A stretch of DNA of 64,000 bases from Nakamurella sp. PAMC28650 (GTDB lineage Bacteria > Actinomycetota > Actinomycetes > Mycobacteriales > Nakamurellaceae): assembly GCF_014303395.1 (NCBI RefSeq), contig NZ_CP060298.1, positions 1,736,001 to 1,800,000 of the forward strand. Direction: 5' to 3'. The notes beneath the pieces are model-generated. The model saw only the letters and a list, made by a program, of their open reading frames with translations, did no database searches and was not told the origin of the DNA. Positions 1 through 9,253 of the stretch are shown in pieces (the stretch's first letter is position 1; each line of letters begins with the position of its first letter). The position numbers and the translations under genes were made by a program.

Positions 1-876
1 CTGGACCGTGTCCATCAGGTCGTGATGCCGCTCCGGGACCGTCGGCGCGATGGCGCCGAGGGCGTACCCGATTCCGGCCAGATCCTGGATGGGACCGTCG
101 TGCAGGTCCGCTGCGATCCTGATCCGTTGCTTCTCCGACACGGTCAGGTTCCGCTGGAGAAGCAGACTGCGTTCCACCTCCTGGCGGCGCACCCGCCTGG
201 CCAGCGAGGCTGCGATGGGCACCTGGATGATCTGCAGCAGCAGCAGGGGACCGAGCACCAGCGGCAACATCTGTCGGGTGAGCAGGTCGGCCGTGGCATT
301 GACCCGGGCGTAGTCGAAGTAGGCCTCGAAGGCGAGACCGGGTTGCTCGCCGTCGGGGAAGGGCACGTAGACCTCCACGAAGCCGTCGTTGGTCGGGCTC
401 AGTTCCGGGTGGTCCACCTCCGGGGCTTCGGTGAAGTCCGAACTGATCACCCCGTGGTCGATGGCAGCGGTCACCTCGTCGGGGACGGTGAAGACCCGCC
501 CCGCATCGCGCGTGTCGCTGGCCCACACCACCCGCCCGGTCCGGTCCCAGGCCATCACCTCGACCAGGTAGCCGTCGCGCCCGCGGTAGGCGATCGCCAG
601 GTCGAGGTCGTGTCGCTGGGAAGAGCGCGGATCGAAGGCCAGGGGGAGCAGCGGTGCCACCACGTAGTCGGCCAACCGGGACGTCATGGCCTCGGCCTCC
701 TTGAAGGCCTGGTTGCGGGCGACGTATTTGCTGGCCAGAAAGGCTCCGCCGGCCAGGCCGCACATGGTGACGGCTGCGACGGAGTAGAAGATCAGCAACT
801 GGCGGCGGACGGTCATCCGCCGGATCGACGGCCGCTTCCGCCGTCCGGCCCCGTACCGCGGGCTACTGCGCGGCAT
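1..876 (-). CDS. Sensor histidine kinase, HisKA_3 type (C-terminus outside window)
   Basis: Membrane sensor kinase of a NarL-type two-component pair; the first 292 residues are present and the ATP-binding domain lies beyond position 1. Reading leftward from the ATG at 876, a basic N-terminus leads into one membrane segment (about residues 26-48), an extracytoplasmic sensor region (about 50-200), a second membrane segment (about 202-225) and a HisKA_3 dimerisation box, AADLHDGPIQDLAG, with phospho-acceptor His259. It follows the response regulator gene at 951-1697 on the same strand, so the two are probably one operon. An alternative in-frame ATG lies at 816. The signal sensed cannot be read from the sequence; the nearby oxidase genes suggest redox or metal. 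Family is clear, partner likely. Confidence 0.88.
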   Translation of the reverse strand, partial: MPRSSPRYGAGRRKRPSIRRMTVRRQLLIFYSVAAVTMCGLAGGAFLASKYVARNQAFKEAEAMTSRLADYVVAPLLPLAFDPRSSQRHDLDLAIAYRGRDGYLVEVMAWDRTGRVVWASDTRDAGRVFTVPDEVTAAIDHGVISSDFTEAPEVDHPELSPTNDGFVEVYVPFPDGEQPGLAFEAYFDYARVNATADLLTRQMLPLVLGPLLLLQIIQVPIAASLARRVRRQEVERSLLLQRNLTVSEKQRIRIAADLHDGPIQDLAGIGYALGAIAPTVPERHHDLMDTVQ

Positions 877-950
877 CGGTTTTCGCGTTCGGTCCGGACC
901 GGTGCCCCGACCGCGCCCCGCCGGCCCCACCCCTGCAGGACATCATGACG

Positions 951-1697
951 TCAATGACCGCCGGGAACTCCGATGATCCCCAGGCTCTGGGCCCTGATCA
1001 CCGCTTCGAGTTGAGTGCCGACACCAAGTTTGGTGTGCAGCGATTTCATGTAGCCGCGGCAGGTATGAACGCTGACTCCGAGCACCTTGGCGATTCCCTC
1101 GGTCTGCACACCCTGGCCCAGGTAGGTGATCACTTCGAGTTCGCGCGGTGTCAGCGGGACATGACCGGTATCGGGTGCAGTGCGGGAAAGACGCGGCGAC
1201 GCATTGAATGTCGAAGGTGCCACCAGCATCTGACCGGCCCTGACCCTGGTGAGGACGTCGATCAGCTCGGTGAGCGACCCGCCCTTGGGAATGAAGGCCG
1301 AGGCGCCGGCCTGCGCCGCACGGGAAATCCATTCCGGTTCGGTGTAGGCGGTGACGACGGCGATCACCGAACCCGGGGACACCTCGCGGATGCGCCGGGT
1401 GGCGAAAAGGCCGTCGTGCTCTGGCATGTGGATGTCGATGACCACCACCTCCGGCTGAAGCTCGGCGGCACGTGAAATGCCGCTGGCCGCGCTCGTGGCC
1501 ACCCCCACGCACAGCATCCCGGGGATGGTGTTCAGGGCCGCTGACAGCAGTTCGGCGAATGAACGATGGTCGTCGATGATCAAAATGCTGATCGCGGGGC
1601 GACCCGGGGAATGGGTGGCGGGGCGTTCGACTGCACTGACGGACACCCGATGTCCTCGATTCCTTTGCACTAGACCAAATGGGAACACGGAGTCCAT
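951..1697 (-). CDS. NarL/LuxR-family response regulator
   Basis: DNA-binding two-component regulator of 248 residues. The receiver domain has the acidic pair Asp42-Asp43, phospho-acceptor Asp88 (VVVIDIHMP), switch Thr116 and Lys138. A LuxR-type helix-turn-helix follows at about 181-230, beginning LTPRELEVI. The kinase gene lies just downstream (stop 951, kinase ATG 876). The ATG at 1697 has GAGGA four bases upstream; an in-frame GTG at residue 18 also has a ribosome-site-like sequence, so the start is uncertain. Its promoter region carries a CCCC-N6-GGGGG inverted repeat about 90 bases upstream, which this protein may bind (inference). Confidence 0.9.
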   Translation of the reverse strand: MDSVFPFGLVQRNRGHRVSVSAVERPATHSPGRPAISILIIDDHRSFAELLSAALNTIPGMLCVGVATSAASGISRAAELQPEVVVIDIHMPEHDGLFATRRIREVSPGSVIAVVTAYTEPEWISRAAQAGASAFIPKGGSLTELIDVLTRVRAGQMLVAPSTFNASPRLSRTAPDTGHVPLTPRELEVITYLGQGVQTEGIAKVLGVSVHTCRGYMKSLHTKLGVGTQLEAVIRAQSLGIIGVPGGH

Positions 1698-1785
1698 TTC
1701 GTCCTCGAAATCCTTCTTGGGCTTCTGAATCGTAGACTATTGGTGACAATACTGTCCAGTATGTAACTTTGTGTAGCCACCTTTC

Positions 1786-1804
1786 ACCCCAGCGTTGGGG
1801 GTGG
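1786..1804. promoter_or_regulatory. CCCC-N6-GGGGG inverted repeat, site 1
   Basis: CCCC (1787-1790), AGCGTT, GGGGG (1797-1801), followed by TGG. It sits in the 231-base divergent region between the two regulator genes (starts at 1697 leftward and 1929 rightward), the expected place for an operator. The same layout recurs at 2322, 2620 and 10146. No other element was recognised in 1698-1928. Seen directly; binding function is inferred. Confidence 0.45.
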
Positions 1805-1928
1805 CGCAGCAATGCATCATCCCTCATCCTGAACGGAGATGATGCGCATCTTGGAAAGCCGCAGTACTGGCCGCAGTACCGGCAGCAGTGCCGGCGCCGG
1901 AAGTCACGGAAGGGAAGGGAAGAGCTGG

Positions 1929-2306
1929 GTGATCAAGGTTCTCCTGGTCGACGACCACGCCTTCGTGCGCGAGTCGGTGTCCCTCCTGTTGCGTCACGCC
2001 GGCGGCTTCGAGGTCGTCGGTCAGTGTGACGACGGCGCTGCCGCACTTCCGATGGCCTGCTCGACGGATCCGGATGTCGTACTGATGGACCTCCGGATGC
2101 CTGGCATCGGTGGAGTGCAGGCGACCCGAATCCTGGTGGCGGACCGTCCTGACGTGCGTGTGCTGATCCTGGCCGCCTCGGTCAGCCCCCCGGTGCTGGA
2201 AGCTGCGAAGCGCGCCGGGGCGATGGGCTACGTCATGAAGGGCGGCTCCCCCGAGCTGCTGGTCAGCGGAATCAGGGCGATTGCGGCGGGCGCCACCCTC
2301 TGGTGA
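1929..2306 (+). CDS. Stand-alone receiver protein (truncated NarL-type regulator)
   Basis: A 125-residue response-regulator receiver domain without an output domain. Asp8-Asp9, phospho-acceptor Asp54 (VVLMDLRMP) and Lys104 (GYVMKGG) are present, but the usual switch Thr/Ser position reads Ala82. The protein stops at GATLW, where a NarL-type protein would enter the linker to its helix-turn-helix, and no such domain is coded downstream in any frame. The GTG at 1929 is chosen because it is preceded by GAAGGGAAGAG and starts exactly at the receiver fold; ATG 1839 would add 30 low-complexity residues. It may be a decayed paralogue or a phosphate sink or competitor for the kinase at 1-876. Confidence 0.75.
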   Translation: MIKVLLVDDHAFVRESVSLLLRHAGGFEVVGQCDDGAAALPMACSTDPDVVLMDLRMPGIGGVQATRILVADRPDVRVLILAASVSPPVLEAAKRAGAMGYVMKGGSPELLVSGIRAIAAGATLW

Positions 2307-2321
2307 CCGGTGCCGATCCGG

Positions 2322-2340
2322 GCCCCGCTTTTGGGGGTGA
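2322..2340. promoter_or_regulatory. CCCC-N6-GGGGG inverted repeat, site 2
   Basis: CCCC (2323-2326), GCTTTT, GGGGG (2333-2337), TGA. It begins 16 bases after the receiver stop codon and overlaps the GC hairpin described for the intergenic region, so it may be an operator, part of a terminator, or both. Confidence 0.35.
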
Positions 2341-2619
2341 TCCCACCCCCACCGGCGGGGTGGCGGCAGCTCTGCCGTTGTCACACGATGGTTCCGGCGG
2401 TCGCCGCACGCAGCGAGGCAGTCTGACTCCGGTCAGCGGCTCGGGAGTGCCGCGATGCACGGCGACCGCCGCCCCGGAGCGAACAACCGCGGCAATCTGC
2501 CTGAATATCTGGTGGGACGTCATGGTTTACCCAGGTATTTACTTCACCGGCGATAGTTTCAACCGATCATCGTGACCGGCTCCAGCGGTGCCTTTTCGCG
2601 CGGGGAGCCGACGCGGACC

Positions 2620-2637
2620 ACCCCCTGAATTGGGGGT
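2620..2637. promoter_or_regulatory. CCCCC-N6-GGGGG inverted repeat, site 3
   Basis: CCCCC (2621-2625), TGAATT, GGGGG (2632-2636): the most symmetric of the four copies. It lies about 230 bases upstream of the peroxidase start, in non-coding DNA. Confidence 0.45.
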
Positions 2638-2865
2638 TCTCGCCTTCGGAGCGGATCGCTAACTTCGATCCTGTCCGTCCGAATGGAATCTGTTCGTCTC
2701 GATCTGCCGTCGTGGTTCTGCGCAAGCTGCCCCGGTGGATCCGGCCCTCACCGTCCGGAGATGACCTACGACGCCGTCCGATCGGCGCTGACACCCGACC
2801 GACCGGTCGAGGTGAACGGCCTGGACGGCATTCCCACACATCGCGATCTATGGAGGATCTGTCCC

Positions 2866-5800
2866 GTGCGTAAAATGAGGAGATTCATCGCAGGAGCCAC
2901 GGCTTTCCTGCTGGTGGGAAGTATCGCGAACCTGGCGTCGTCGTCGGTTGCCGCCATTGTTCCGATAGTGGGCCAGGGCTTCACGGTCACGCCGGGGGAC
3001 CTCTCCTTCATCCTGAAGCAGGTGAAGATCGCGGAACGTCATTCCCGGGCCCTGCTGGGAACCCAGCCAGGGATACCGGCCAACCCGAATCCGGTGACCG
3101 ACCCCGACTACTGCCAGGCGCTCCTCGCCCCCGGTCCTGACCGTGTGCCGGATGTGCTCACCTCGTACGGACTGCGGACGGTGGACGGGTCCTGCAACAA
3201 TCTCAAGGTCGGCCTGTCGAACGCCAAGGTCGCTGCGGCGGACCAGATTTTCCCGCGACTGACCACACCGCTGTTCCGTGATGCAGAGCCGATCACCGCG
3301 AGCCTGCCGGTCGGCGCCCCCGGCCCGACCAGCTACAAGCAGAAGCAGGGCAACGTCGTAGACTCCCAGCCACGGTTGATCAGCAACCTCATCGTCGACC
3401 AGACCTCGACCAACCCGGCCGCGATCGCCGCGGCCGGCTTCCCCGTGCGGACCCAGAACGCCAAGGGGGTGGTGCCCTGCGCGACGGTCGCCGGTTCGGA
3501 TCCGGTCGTCGACGTCGTTCCGGCCAGCCCGGTCGGCTGCGTGCCCGCCCACCAGACGCTCTTCATCCCGAACGTCACCACCGACGTGGGCCTCTCGCCC
3601 CCGTACAACTCGCTGTTCACCTTCTTCGGCCAGTTCTTCGACCACGGTGTCGACCAGACCGTCAAGAGCGGTGCCGCCGTCTTCGTGCCGCTGCGGGCGG
3701 ACGATCCCCTCATCGCCGGTCCCGACCACGTCGTCGGCACCCCCGACGACCTCCCGGCGTCCCAGCGGTTCATGGTCCTGACCAGGGCGCAGAACCAGCC
3801 CGGACCCGATGGTGTCCTGGGTACGGCTGACGACGTCCAGGACGCGACCAACACCGACAGCCCGTGGGTGGACCAGAGCCAGACCTATTCCTCGCACGCG
3901 TCCCACCAGGTGTTCCTCCGCGAGTACGCGCTCAACGCCGCGAACCAGCCGGTCTCGACGGGCAAGCTGCTGGGCGGGCTCGCGGCGGGTCAGACCTACC
4001 TCAACTCGCCGGACGGCCGGACCGGCATCGGCACCTGGGCCGCCGTCAAGCTGCAGACGGCCACGAAACTCGGTCTGCAACTGGTCGACGCGGACGTCAC
4101 CAACATCCCGATGCTCGCGACGGATCCCTACGGCAAGTTCCTCCCCGGCCCGCTGCGGGGCCTGCCCCAGTACGTGACCAAGGACCCTGCCGCGCCGACC
4201 GGCATCACCCTTGTGGAGGGTGACATCGCCAATCCTGTTCCGGTGCCCGCCAACGCGGTTCACTTCGACACCCCGTTCCTGACGGACATCGCGCACAACG
4301 CCGACCCCTCGCCGGTGGACGTCGACCACAACCCGGCCACCCCTCCGGTGGCGCCCGTTCCCGACACCGACCTCACGCCGTCGGCCGACTTCGCGGGCCA
4401 GCCCGCTGGTACCTATGACGACGAGATGCTGAACGCGCACTTCGTGTGTGGGGACGGTCGTTGCAACGAGAACATCGCGCTGAGCACGATCCACCAGGTC
4501 TTCCATTCCGAGCACGACCGGCTCGTCGACTACATCAAGAATGTGCTGAGCACCGATTCGACGGCCGATGGTGTGGCAGCTCTGGCCGAATGGCAGCTGC
4601 CGACCGCCGCGAATCCGGACGGCTGGAACGGCGAGCGGCTCTTCCAGGCGGCGCGTTTCGTCAACGAGATGGAATACCAGCACGCAGTCTTCGAGGAGTT
4701 CGCCCGTAAGGTGCAGCCTGCGGTGCGCCCGTTCCACGTGTACTCCCCGGACATCAACCCGGCCATCAAGGCCGAGTTCGCCCACGCGGTCTACCGTTTC
4801 GGGCACTCCATGCTCGACGACACCGTGGCCCGGACCAACGTGGATCCCGTCACCGGTGCCGAGACCGACAATTCCCTTCCTCTGCTCGGTGCCTTCCTGA
4901 ATCCACCCTCGTTCTTCGACGGCGGCGCCGCGGGGACGTTGACCCCGGAGCAGGCGGCCGGCTCGATCGCGATGGGCTCCTCCAGCCAGGTCGGCAACGA
5001 GCTCGACGAATTCGTCACCGAGACACTGCGCAACAATCTGCTCGGTCTGCCGCTGGACCTCCCCACCCTCAACATGGCCCGCGCCCGGGAGGCGGGAGTA
5101 CCGCCACTGAACGACCTGCGCCGTCAGATCTTCGCCGGCACCAACGACGGACAGATGGCGCCTTACACGAGCTGGAGCGATTTCGGCCAGCACCTCAAGC
5201 ACCCGGAGTCGCTGATCAACTTCGTGGCGGCCTACGGACTCCATCCGACGATCCGGGATTCCGGGCCGGACGGCGTGTTGGGCAACGGCGACGACGTCAC
5301 CACCATCGCCGGCAAGCGGGCTGCCGCCCGGGCGATCGTCGATCCTCGGCCGGTCGATACGACCGTGACCCCGAACATCCCGGCGGACGTCCCGCCGGTG
5401 GACGCCGCCGACTTCATGTTCGGCACCGGCGCCTGGGCGAGCACAGCCGCCGGCGTGACCACCACCGGCCTGGACGACGTCGATCTCTGGGTCGGCGGCC
5501 TCGCCGAGGTCACCAACCTGTTCGGCGGACTGCTGGGCAGCACCTTCAACTACGTCTTCCAGAACCAGCTGGAGAACCTGCAGGACGGTGACCGGCTGTA
5601 CTACCTGGCCCGCACCCCCGGGATGAACCTGCGCACCCAACTCGAGGGCAACTCGTTCTCCGAGCTGATCCAGCGGAACACCGAAGGCACCAACTCCCTC
5701 AAGGCCGACGCTTTCGGCACGGCGGACTGCAGGTTCCAGCTCGCGCACCTCGACGGCACCCCGGCCGGCTTCACCGCCAACGGGGCCACCGTCGCCGACG

Positions 5801-8800
5801 ATCCGAGCACCACCGACTGCGACGAGTCGAAGCTGTTGCTGCGCAAGCCCGACGGCACCATCCAGTACCGCGCCATCAACTCGGTCAACCCCTCCGGGAT
5901 CAACGGCCAGTCGGTTTACAACGGGACTGCCGGGGTCGACCGCATCTACGGCGGCAACGACAACGACACCTTCTGGGGTGGCGTCGGCAACGACGTCATC
6001 GAGGGCAACGGCGGCGACGACGTCGTGCTCGGCGGTGACGGCAACGACATCATCACCGATCTGAACGGCGCCGACGTTCTCAAGGGCGGCCCCGGCAACG
6101 ACGCGATCGACGCCGGTCCCGGTAACGACATCGTGCTGGGCGGCGACGGCCAGGACTTCCTGAACGGCGGGGCGAACGACAACGAGACCTTCGCCGGGCC
6201 GGGCAACGACTTCATCATCGCCGGGCAGGGCGCCGACGCGGTCTTCGGTGACGGCGGCGACGACTGGATCCAGGGCGGCACCGGTCAGGATCTGCTCCAG
6301 GGCGACCACGGAGCGCCGTTCTTCGACGATCCGGCCGAGACCAAGCCGGGCAACGACATCATGATCGGTCAACCGGGCGAGAACGACTACGACGCCGAAG
6401 GTGGCGACGACATCATGGCGCAGAACGCGGCCATCGACCGCAACGCCGGCTCCGGCGGCTTCGACTGGGCGATCCACCAGTACAACACCATCCCGGCCGA
6501 TGACGACATGATGATCAACAACAACCTGGGCGGCCTGCCCATCCAGGTCATCGTGAACCGCGACCGCTGGCAGGAGACCGAAGCCGACTCCGGCGGGAAG
6601 TTCAACGACGTCATCAAGGGCACCGACGGTGTGCTGGCGGTTCCCCGCCTGATCACCGGCGGCGGATTCCAGGGCTGCGACGCGCTCGACCAGGCCGGTG
6701 TGGACCGGATCAAGGGTCTGGTCGACCTGCTGCCACCCGTCGCCGACTGGCCGGGAACGGCCGCTGACGTAGCGGCACTGTCCGCATCCGGGCGGTGCCC
6801 GCTGGTCGGGCCGGTCTGGGGTGAGGGCGACATCCTGCTCGGCGGCGGTGGCAGTGACACCTTCACGGGTCGTGCGGGCAACGAGATCATCGACGGCGAC
6901 AAGCAACTCGAGGTCCACATCACCGTCGTCGACCGGTCGGACCCCACCCGGCCGCCGGTCGAGCTCGGCCGCACCGACCTGATGGAGAACAAGGCCACCA
7001 GCGGGAACTTCGGCCCGGGAACGACCGGGATGACACTGCAGCAGGCGGTGTTCGCCGGGCTGGTCGACCCGGGCAACCTGGTCGCGGTGCGGGAGATCGT
7101 CACGCCGAGCACCCCGGCGGCCGACTGCGGCACGGCGACACCTCTGAACTGCGACACCGCGGTGTTCCTCGGTCCGCAGGCGAACTACACCATCACCGCA
7201 GGCGCCCTGCCCGGCCAGGTCATCGTGAACCAGACCGGTCCGGTCGTGGCACCCCAGAAGGTCAGCGACGGCATCGACACCCTGACGGGCATCGAACAGC
7301 TGACCTTCTCCGACGGGAGCATCACGCTGGCGCTGCCGGCGGCTCCCACCGTCGCTGCTGTCGGCAGTGCGTTCGCCAGCAGCGGGTCGGCCACGGTCAA
7401 CTTCACCCCGCCGGCGACGCCGGTCACCGGGTTGGCGCTGACCGGGTTCACCGTCCAGGCCGTACCGGTCGGTGGTGGCACGCCGATCATCAGCCTGATC
7501 ACCGACGGAACCGCCACCAGCGGAACCGTGAACGGCCTGCTCAACGGGACCAGCTACCAGCTCCAGGTGGCTGCCGGCAACGCTTTGGGTACCGGTCCGT
7601 TCTCGGGACTGTCCAACGTGGTGACGCCGACGGCGCCGCCGGTGCACACCGCACCGGGGGCACCGGCCATCGGAACAGCCACCGCCGGTGACGCCTCCGC
7701 CCTGGTCACCTGGACGGCTCCGGCCGGCGATGGTGGTACTCCGATCACCGGCTTCTCCATCCAGCCGTTCATCGGCAGCGTCGCCACCGGCAGCCCCACG
7801 ATCCTTGCCGGAGTCGCTGCCAGCAGTGGAACGGTCAACGGACTGACCAACGGCACGAGCTACTCGTTCCAGGTCTCGGCCGTCAACGCCGTCGGTACCG
7901 GCAGCGCGTCGGGCTCGTCGAACACCGTGACACCGGCCACCACTCCGGGTGCGCCGACGATCGGTACGGCCACCAGAGGCAACACCACGGCGACCGTCAC
8001 CTGGACGGCGCCGGCCGACAACGGCGGAGCAGCCATCACCGGCTACAGGGTGCAGCCGTTCATCGCGGGAGTCGCCGACGGTGTCGCCCAGCCGGCTGCG
8101 GCCGGAACCGGCAGCCTGGTGGTCACCGGGTTGACCAACGGTGTCGAGTACACCTTCCAGGTGACGGCGGCCAACTCCGTCGGTGCCGGGAGTCCCTCGG
8201 CTGCCTCCAACCCGGTCACGCCGGCCACCACCCCTGGTGCGCCGACGATCGGTAGCGCCACCGGCGGCAATGCCTCGGCGACGGTCACCTGGACCGCACC
8301 GGGCAATGCCGGTGGGTCTCCGATCACCGGTTACACCGTGCAGGTGCTCGACGCGGCCAACGCCGTGATCGGGACGCGGACGGCGGCAGCGGCAGCCACC
8401 AGCCTGGTGGTCACCGGGCTGACCAACGGGACGACGGTCAGGTTCCAGGTCGCCGCGAACAATTCGGTCGGTACGGGGACCTTCTCGGTCCGGTCGAACA
8501 ATGTGACACCGGTGGCTCCGACGGTTCCGGCCGCCCCTGCCACGCCGACCGCGACCCGGGGCAACGCCTCGGCGACCGTCACCTGGGTGGCCCCGGCCAC
8601 CGGTGGATCGGCAATCGTCCGTTACGACCTGCGGGTCGTCACGAACGCGAACCCGACCGTGCAGGTCGGGGCGCTGCGCACCGCGACCGCTGCGGCCGGC
8701 AGCCTGATCGTCGTCGGGCTGACCAATGGCACCGCGTACCGGTTCCAGGTCAGGGCGGTCAACGCGGTCGGATCCGGTGGCTTCTCGGCCCTGTCCGCGG

Positions 8801-9126
8801 CGGTCACGCCGGCCACGGTGCCCGGTGCTCCGGTCATCGGGGTCGCGACATCCGGTACGGCCGGTGGCGCCATCAACGCGGGGGCCAGATGGACCCCTCC
8901 GGCGGCGGACGGCGGATCGGTGATCACCGGCTACCGGGTCACGGCCCTACGGCTGGGTCTGCTGGGAAATGTTCTCAGCACAACGGTCTCGGGGTTGCAA
9001 CCGCCCACCGCCCGCACGTTCACGATGACGCTGACCGCCGGCGTCTACCGGTTCACGGTGCAGGCCGTCAATGCGGTGGGCGGCAGTGCGCAGTCGGCCA
9101 GGTCCAACCTGGTCACCGCCCGGTAG
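2866..9126 (+). CDS. Secreted animal-type haem peroxidase with RTX and fibronectin III repeats
   Basis: Giant extracellular haem peroxidase, 2086 residues. The start is GTG 2866, with GGAGG nine bases upstream; a signal peptide follows (VRKMRRF, then a hydrophobic stretch to about residue 35). The animal haem peroxidase domain shows a distal block FFGQFFDHG with Gln256 and His260, a helix block ending HSEHDRL, and proximal YRFGHSM with His647. Residues about 1025-1150 hold GGxGxD calcium-binding RTX repeats, with one more near 1330. Six fibronectin III domains fill about 1489-2086. Peroxidase plus RTX is the layout of MopA, the Mn(II)-oxidising peroxidase of Aurantimonas and Erythrobacter; the fibronectin tail is additional. 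Substrate is inferred. Near-identical stretches in the fibronectin region (for example around 7940 and 8228) invite recombination. Confidence 0.92.
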   Translation: MRKMRRFIAGATAFLLVGSIANLASSSVAAIVPIVGQGFTVTPGDLSFILKQVKIAERHSRALLGTQPGIPANPNPVTDPDYCQALLAPGPDRVPDVLTSYGLRTVDGSCNNLKVGLSNAKVAAADQIFPRLTTPLFRDAEPITASLPVGAPGPTSYKQKQGNVVDSQPRLISNLIVDQTSTNPAAIAAAGFPVRTQNAKGVVPCATVAGSDPVVDVVPASPVGCVPAHQTLFIPNVTTDVGLSPPYNSLFTFFGQFFDHGVDQTVKSGAAVFVPLRADDPLIAGPDHVVGTPDDLPASQRFMVLTRAQNQPGPDGVLGTADDVQDATNTDSPWVDQSQTYSSHASHQVFLREYALNAANQPVSTGKLLGGLAAGQTYLNSPDGRTGIGTWAAVKLQTATKLGLQLVDADVTNIPMLATDPYGKFLPGPLRGLPQYVTKDPAAPTGITLVEGDIANPVPVPANAVHFDTPFLTDIAHNADPSPVDVDHNPATPPVAPVPDTDLTPSADFAGQPAGTYDDEMLNAHFVCGDGRCNENIALSTIHQVFHSEHDRLVDYIKNVLSTDSTADGVAALAEWQLPTAANPDGWNGERLFQAARFVNEMEYQHAVFEEFARKVQPAVRPFHVYSPDINPAIKAEFAHAVYRFGHSMLDDTVARTNVDPVTGAETDNSLPLLGAFLNPPSFFDGGAAGTLTPEQAAGSIAMGSSSQVGNELDEFVTETLRNNLLGLPLDLPTLNMARAREAGVPPLNDLRRQIFAGTNDGQMAPYTSWSDFGQHLKHPESLINFVAAYGLHPTIRDSGPDGVLGNGDDVTTIAGKRAAARAIVDPRPVDTTVTPNIPADVPPVDAADFMFGTGAWASTAAGVTTTGLDDVDLWVGGLAEVTNLFGGLLGSTFNYVFQNQLENLQDGDRLYYLARTPGMNLRTQLEGNSFSELIQRNTEGTNSLKADAFGTADCRFQLAHLDGTPAGFTANGATVADDPSTTDCDESKLLLRKPDGTIQYRAINSVNPSGINGQSVYNGTAGVDRIYGGNDNDTFWGGVGNDVIEGNGGDDVVLGGDGNDIITDLNGADVLKGGPGNDAIDAGPGNDIVLGGDGQDFLNGGANDNETFAGPGNDFIIAGQGADAVFGDGGDDWIQGGTGQDLLQGDHGAPFFDDPAETKPGNDIMIGQPGENDYDAEGGDDIMAQNAAIDRNAGSGGFDWAIHQYNTIPADDDMMINNNLGGLPIQVIVNRDRWQETEADSGGKFNDVIKGTDGVLAVPRLITGGGFQGCDALDQAGVDRIKGLVDLLPPVADWPGTAADVAALSASGRCPLVGPVWGEGDILLGGGGSDTFTGRAGNEIIDGDKQLEVHITVVDRSDPTRPPVELGRTDLMENKATSGNFGPGTTGMTLQQAVFAGLVDPGNLVAVREIVTPSTPAADCGTATPLNCDTAVFLGPQANYTITAGALPGQVIVNQTGPVVAPQKVSDGIDTLTGIEQLTFSDGSITLALPAAPTVAAVGSAFASSGSATVNFTPPATPVTGLALTGFTVQAVPVGGGTPIISLITDGTATSGTVNGLLNGTSYQLQVAAGNALGTGPFSGLSNVVTPTAPPVHTAPGAPAIGTATAGDASALVTWTAPAGDGGTPITGFSIQPFIGSVATGSPTILAGVAASSGTVNGLTNGTSYSFQVSAVNAVGTGSASGSSNTVTPATTPGAPTIGTATRGNTTATVTWTAPADNGGAAITGYRVQPFIAGVADGVAQPAAAGTGSLVVTGLTNGVEYTFQVTAANSVGAGSPSAASNPVTPATTPGAPTIGSATGGNASATVTWTAPGNAGGSPITGYTVQVLDAANAVIGTRTAAAAATSLVVTGLTNGTTVRFQVAANNSVGTGTFSVRSNNVTPVAPTVPAAPATPTATRGNASATVTWVAPATGGSAIVRYDLRVVTNANPTVQVGALRTATAAAGSLIVVGLTNGTAYRFQVRAVNAVGSGGFSALSAAVTPATVPGAPVIGVATSGTAGGAINAGARWTPPAADGGSVITGYRVTALRLGLLGNVLSTTVSGLQPPTARTFTMTLTAGVYRFTVQAVNAVGGSAQSARSNLVTAR

Positions 9127-9137
9127 CCGATGAACCT

Positions 9138-9170
9138 GCGGGTGGGGTGGCTCGGCACCGCCCCACCCGC
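9138..9170 (+). terminator. Hairpin downstream of the peroxidase
   Basis: Perfect 10-bp stem, GCGGGTGGGG (9138-9147) with CCCCACCCGC (9161-9170), 13-base loop, starting 11 bases after the peroxidase stop. No U-run follows, as is common for actinomycete terminators. Confidence 0.6.
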
Positions 9171-9253
9171 GGGTCCCGGACGTACGCCGATCGGGGCCCA
9201 TCGCGCAGCGGTCGCCAGAGCTACCCATTCATCCCACTTTCCGGAGGTCCACC

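Larger units (their letters stand above)
2307..2865. other. 559-base regulatory intergenic region before the peroxidase
   Basis: No convincing gene. It holds two CCCC-N6-GGGGG sites and a run of GC hairpins: GGGGGTG (2333-2339) pairs with CACCCCC (2344-2350) over a 4-base loop, and CCACCCC (2343-2349) pairs alternatively with GGGGTGG (2357-2363). The hairpins lie 27 bases after the receiver stop codon and could act as a terminator, though no T-run follows. An in-frame upstream extension of the peroxidase (from 2683) is present but looks non-coding. Confidence 0.5.

Noticed and set aside
22-948. Open frame on the plus strand over the histidine kinase
   Set aside because: The minus strand encodes a recognisable HisKA_3 kinase with membrane segments; the plus frame has no domain or ribosome site.
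5940-6900. RTX repeats as a sign of a haemolysin or toxin
   Set aside because: The repeats follow an animal-type haem peroxidase domain and no type I secretion genes or toxin domain are present.
2848-7647. A 1599-codon open frame on the minus strand
   Set aside because: It is the antisense shadow of the peroxidase, produced by GC-rich codons; composition is Arg/Gly/Val-biased with no domains, while the plus strand has clear catalytic motifs.
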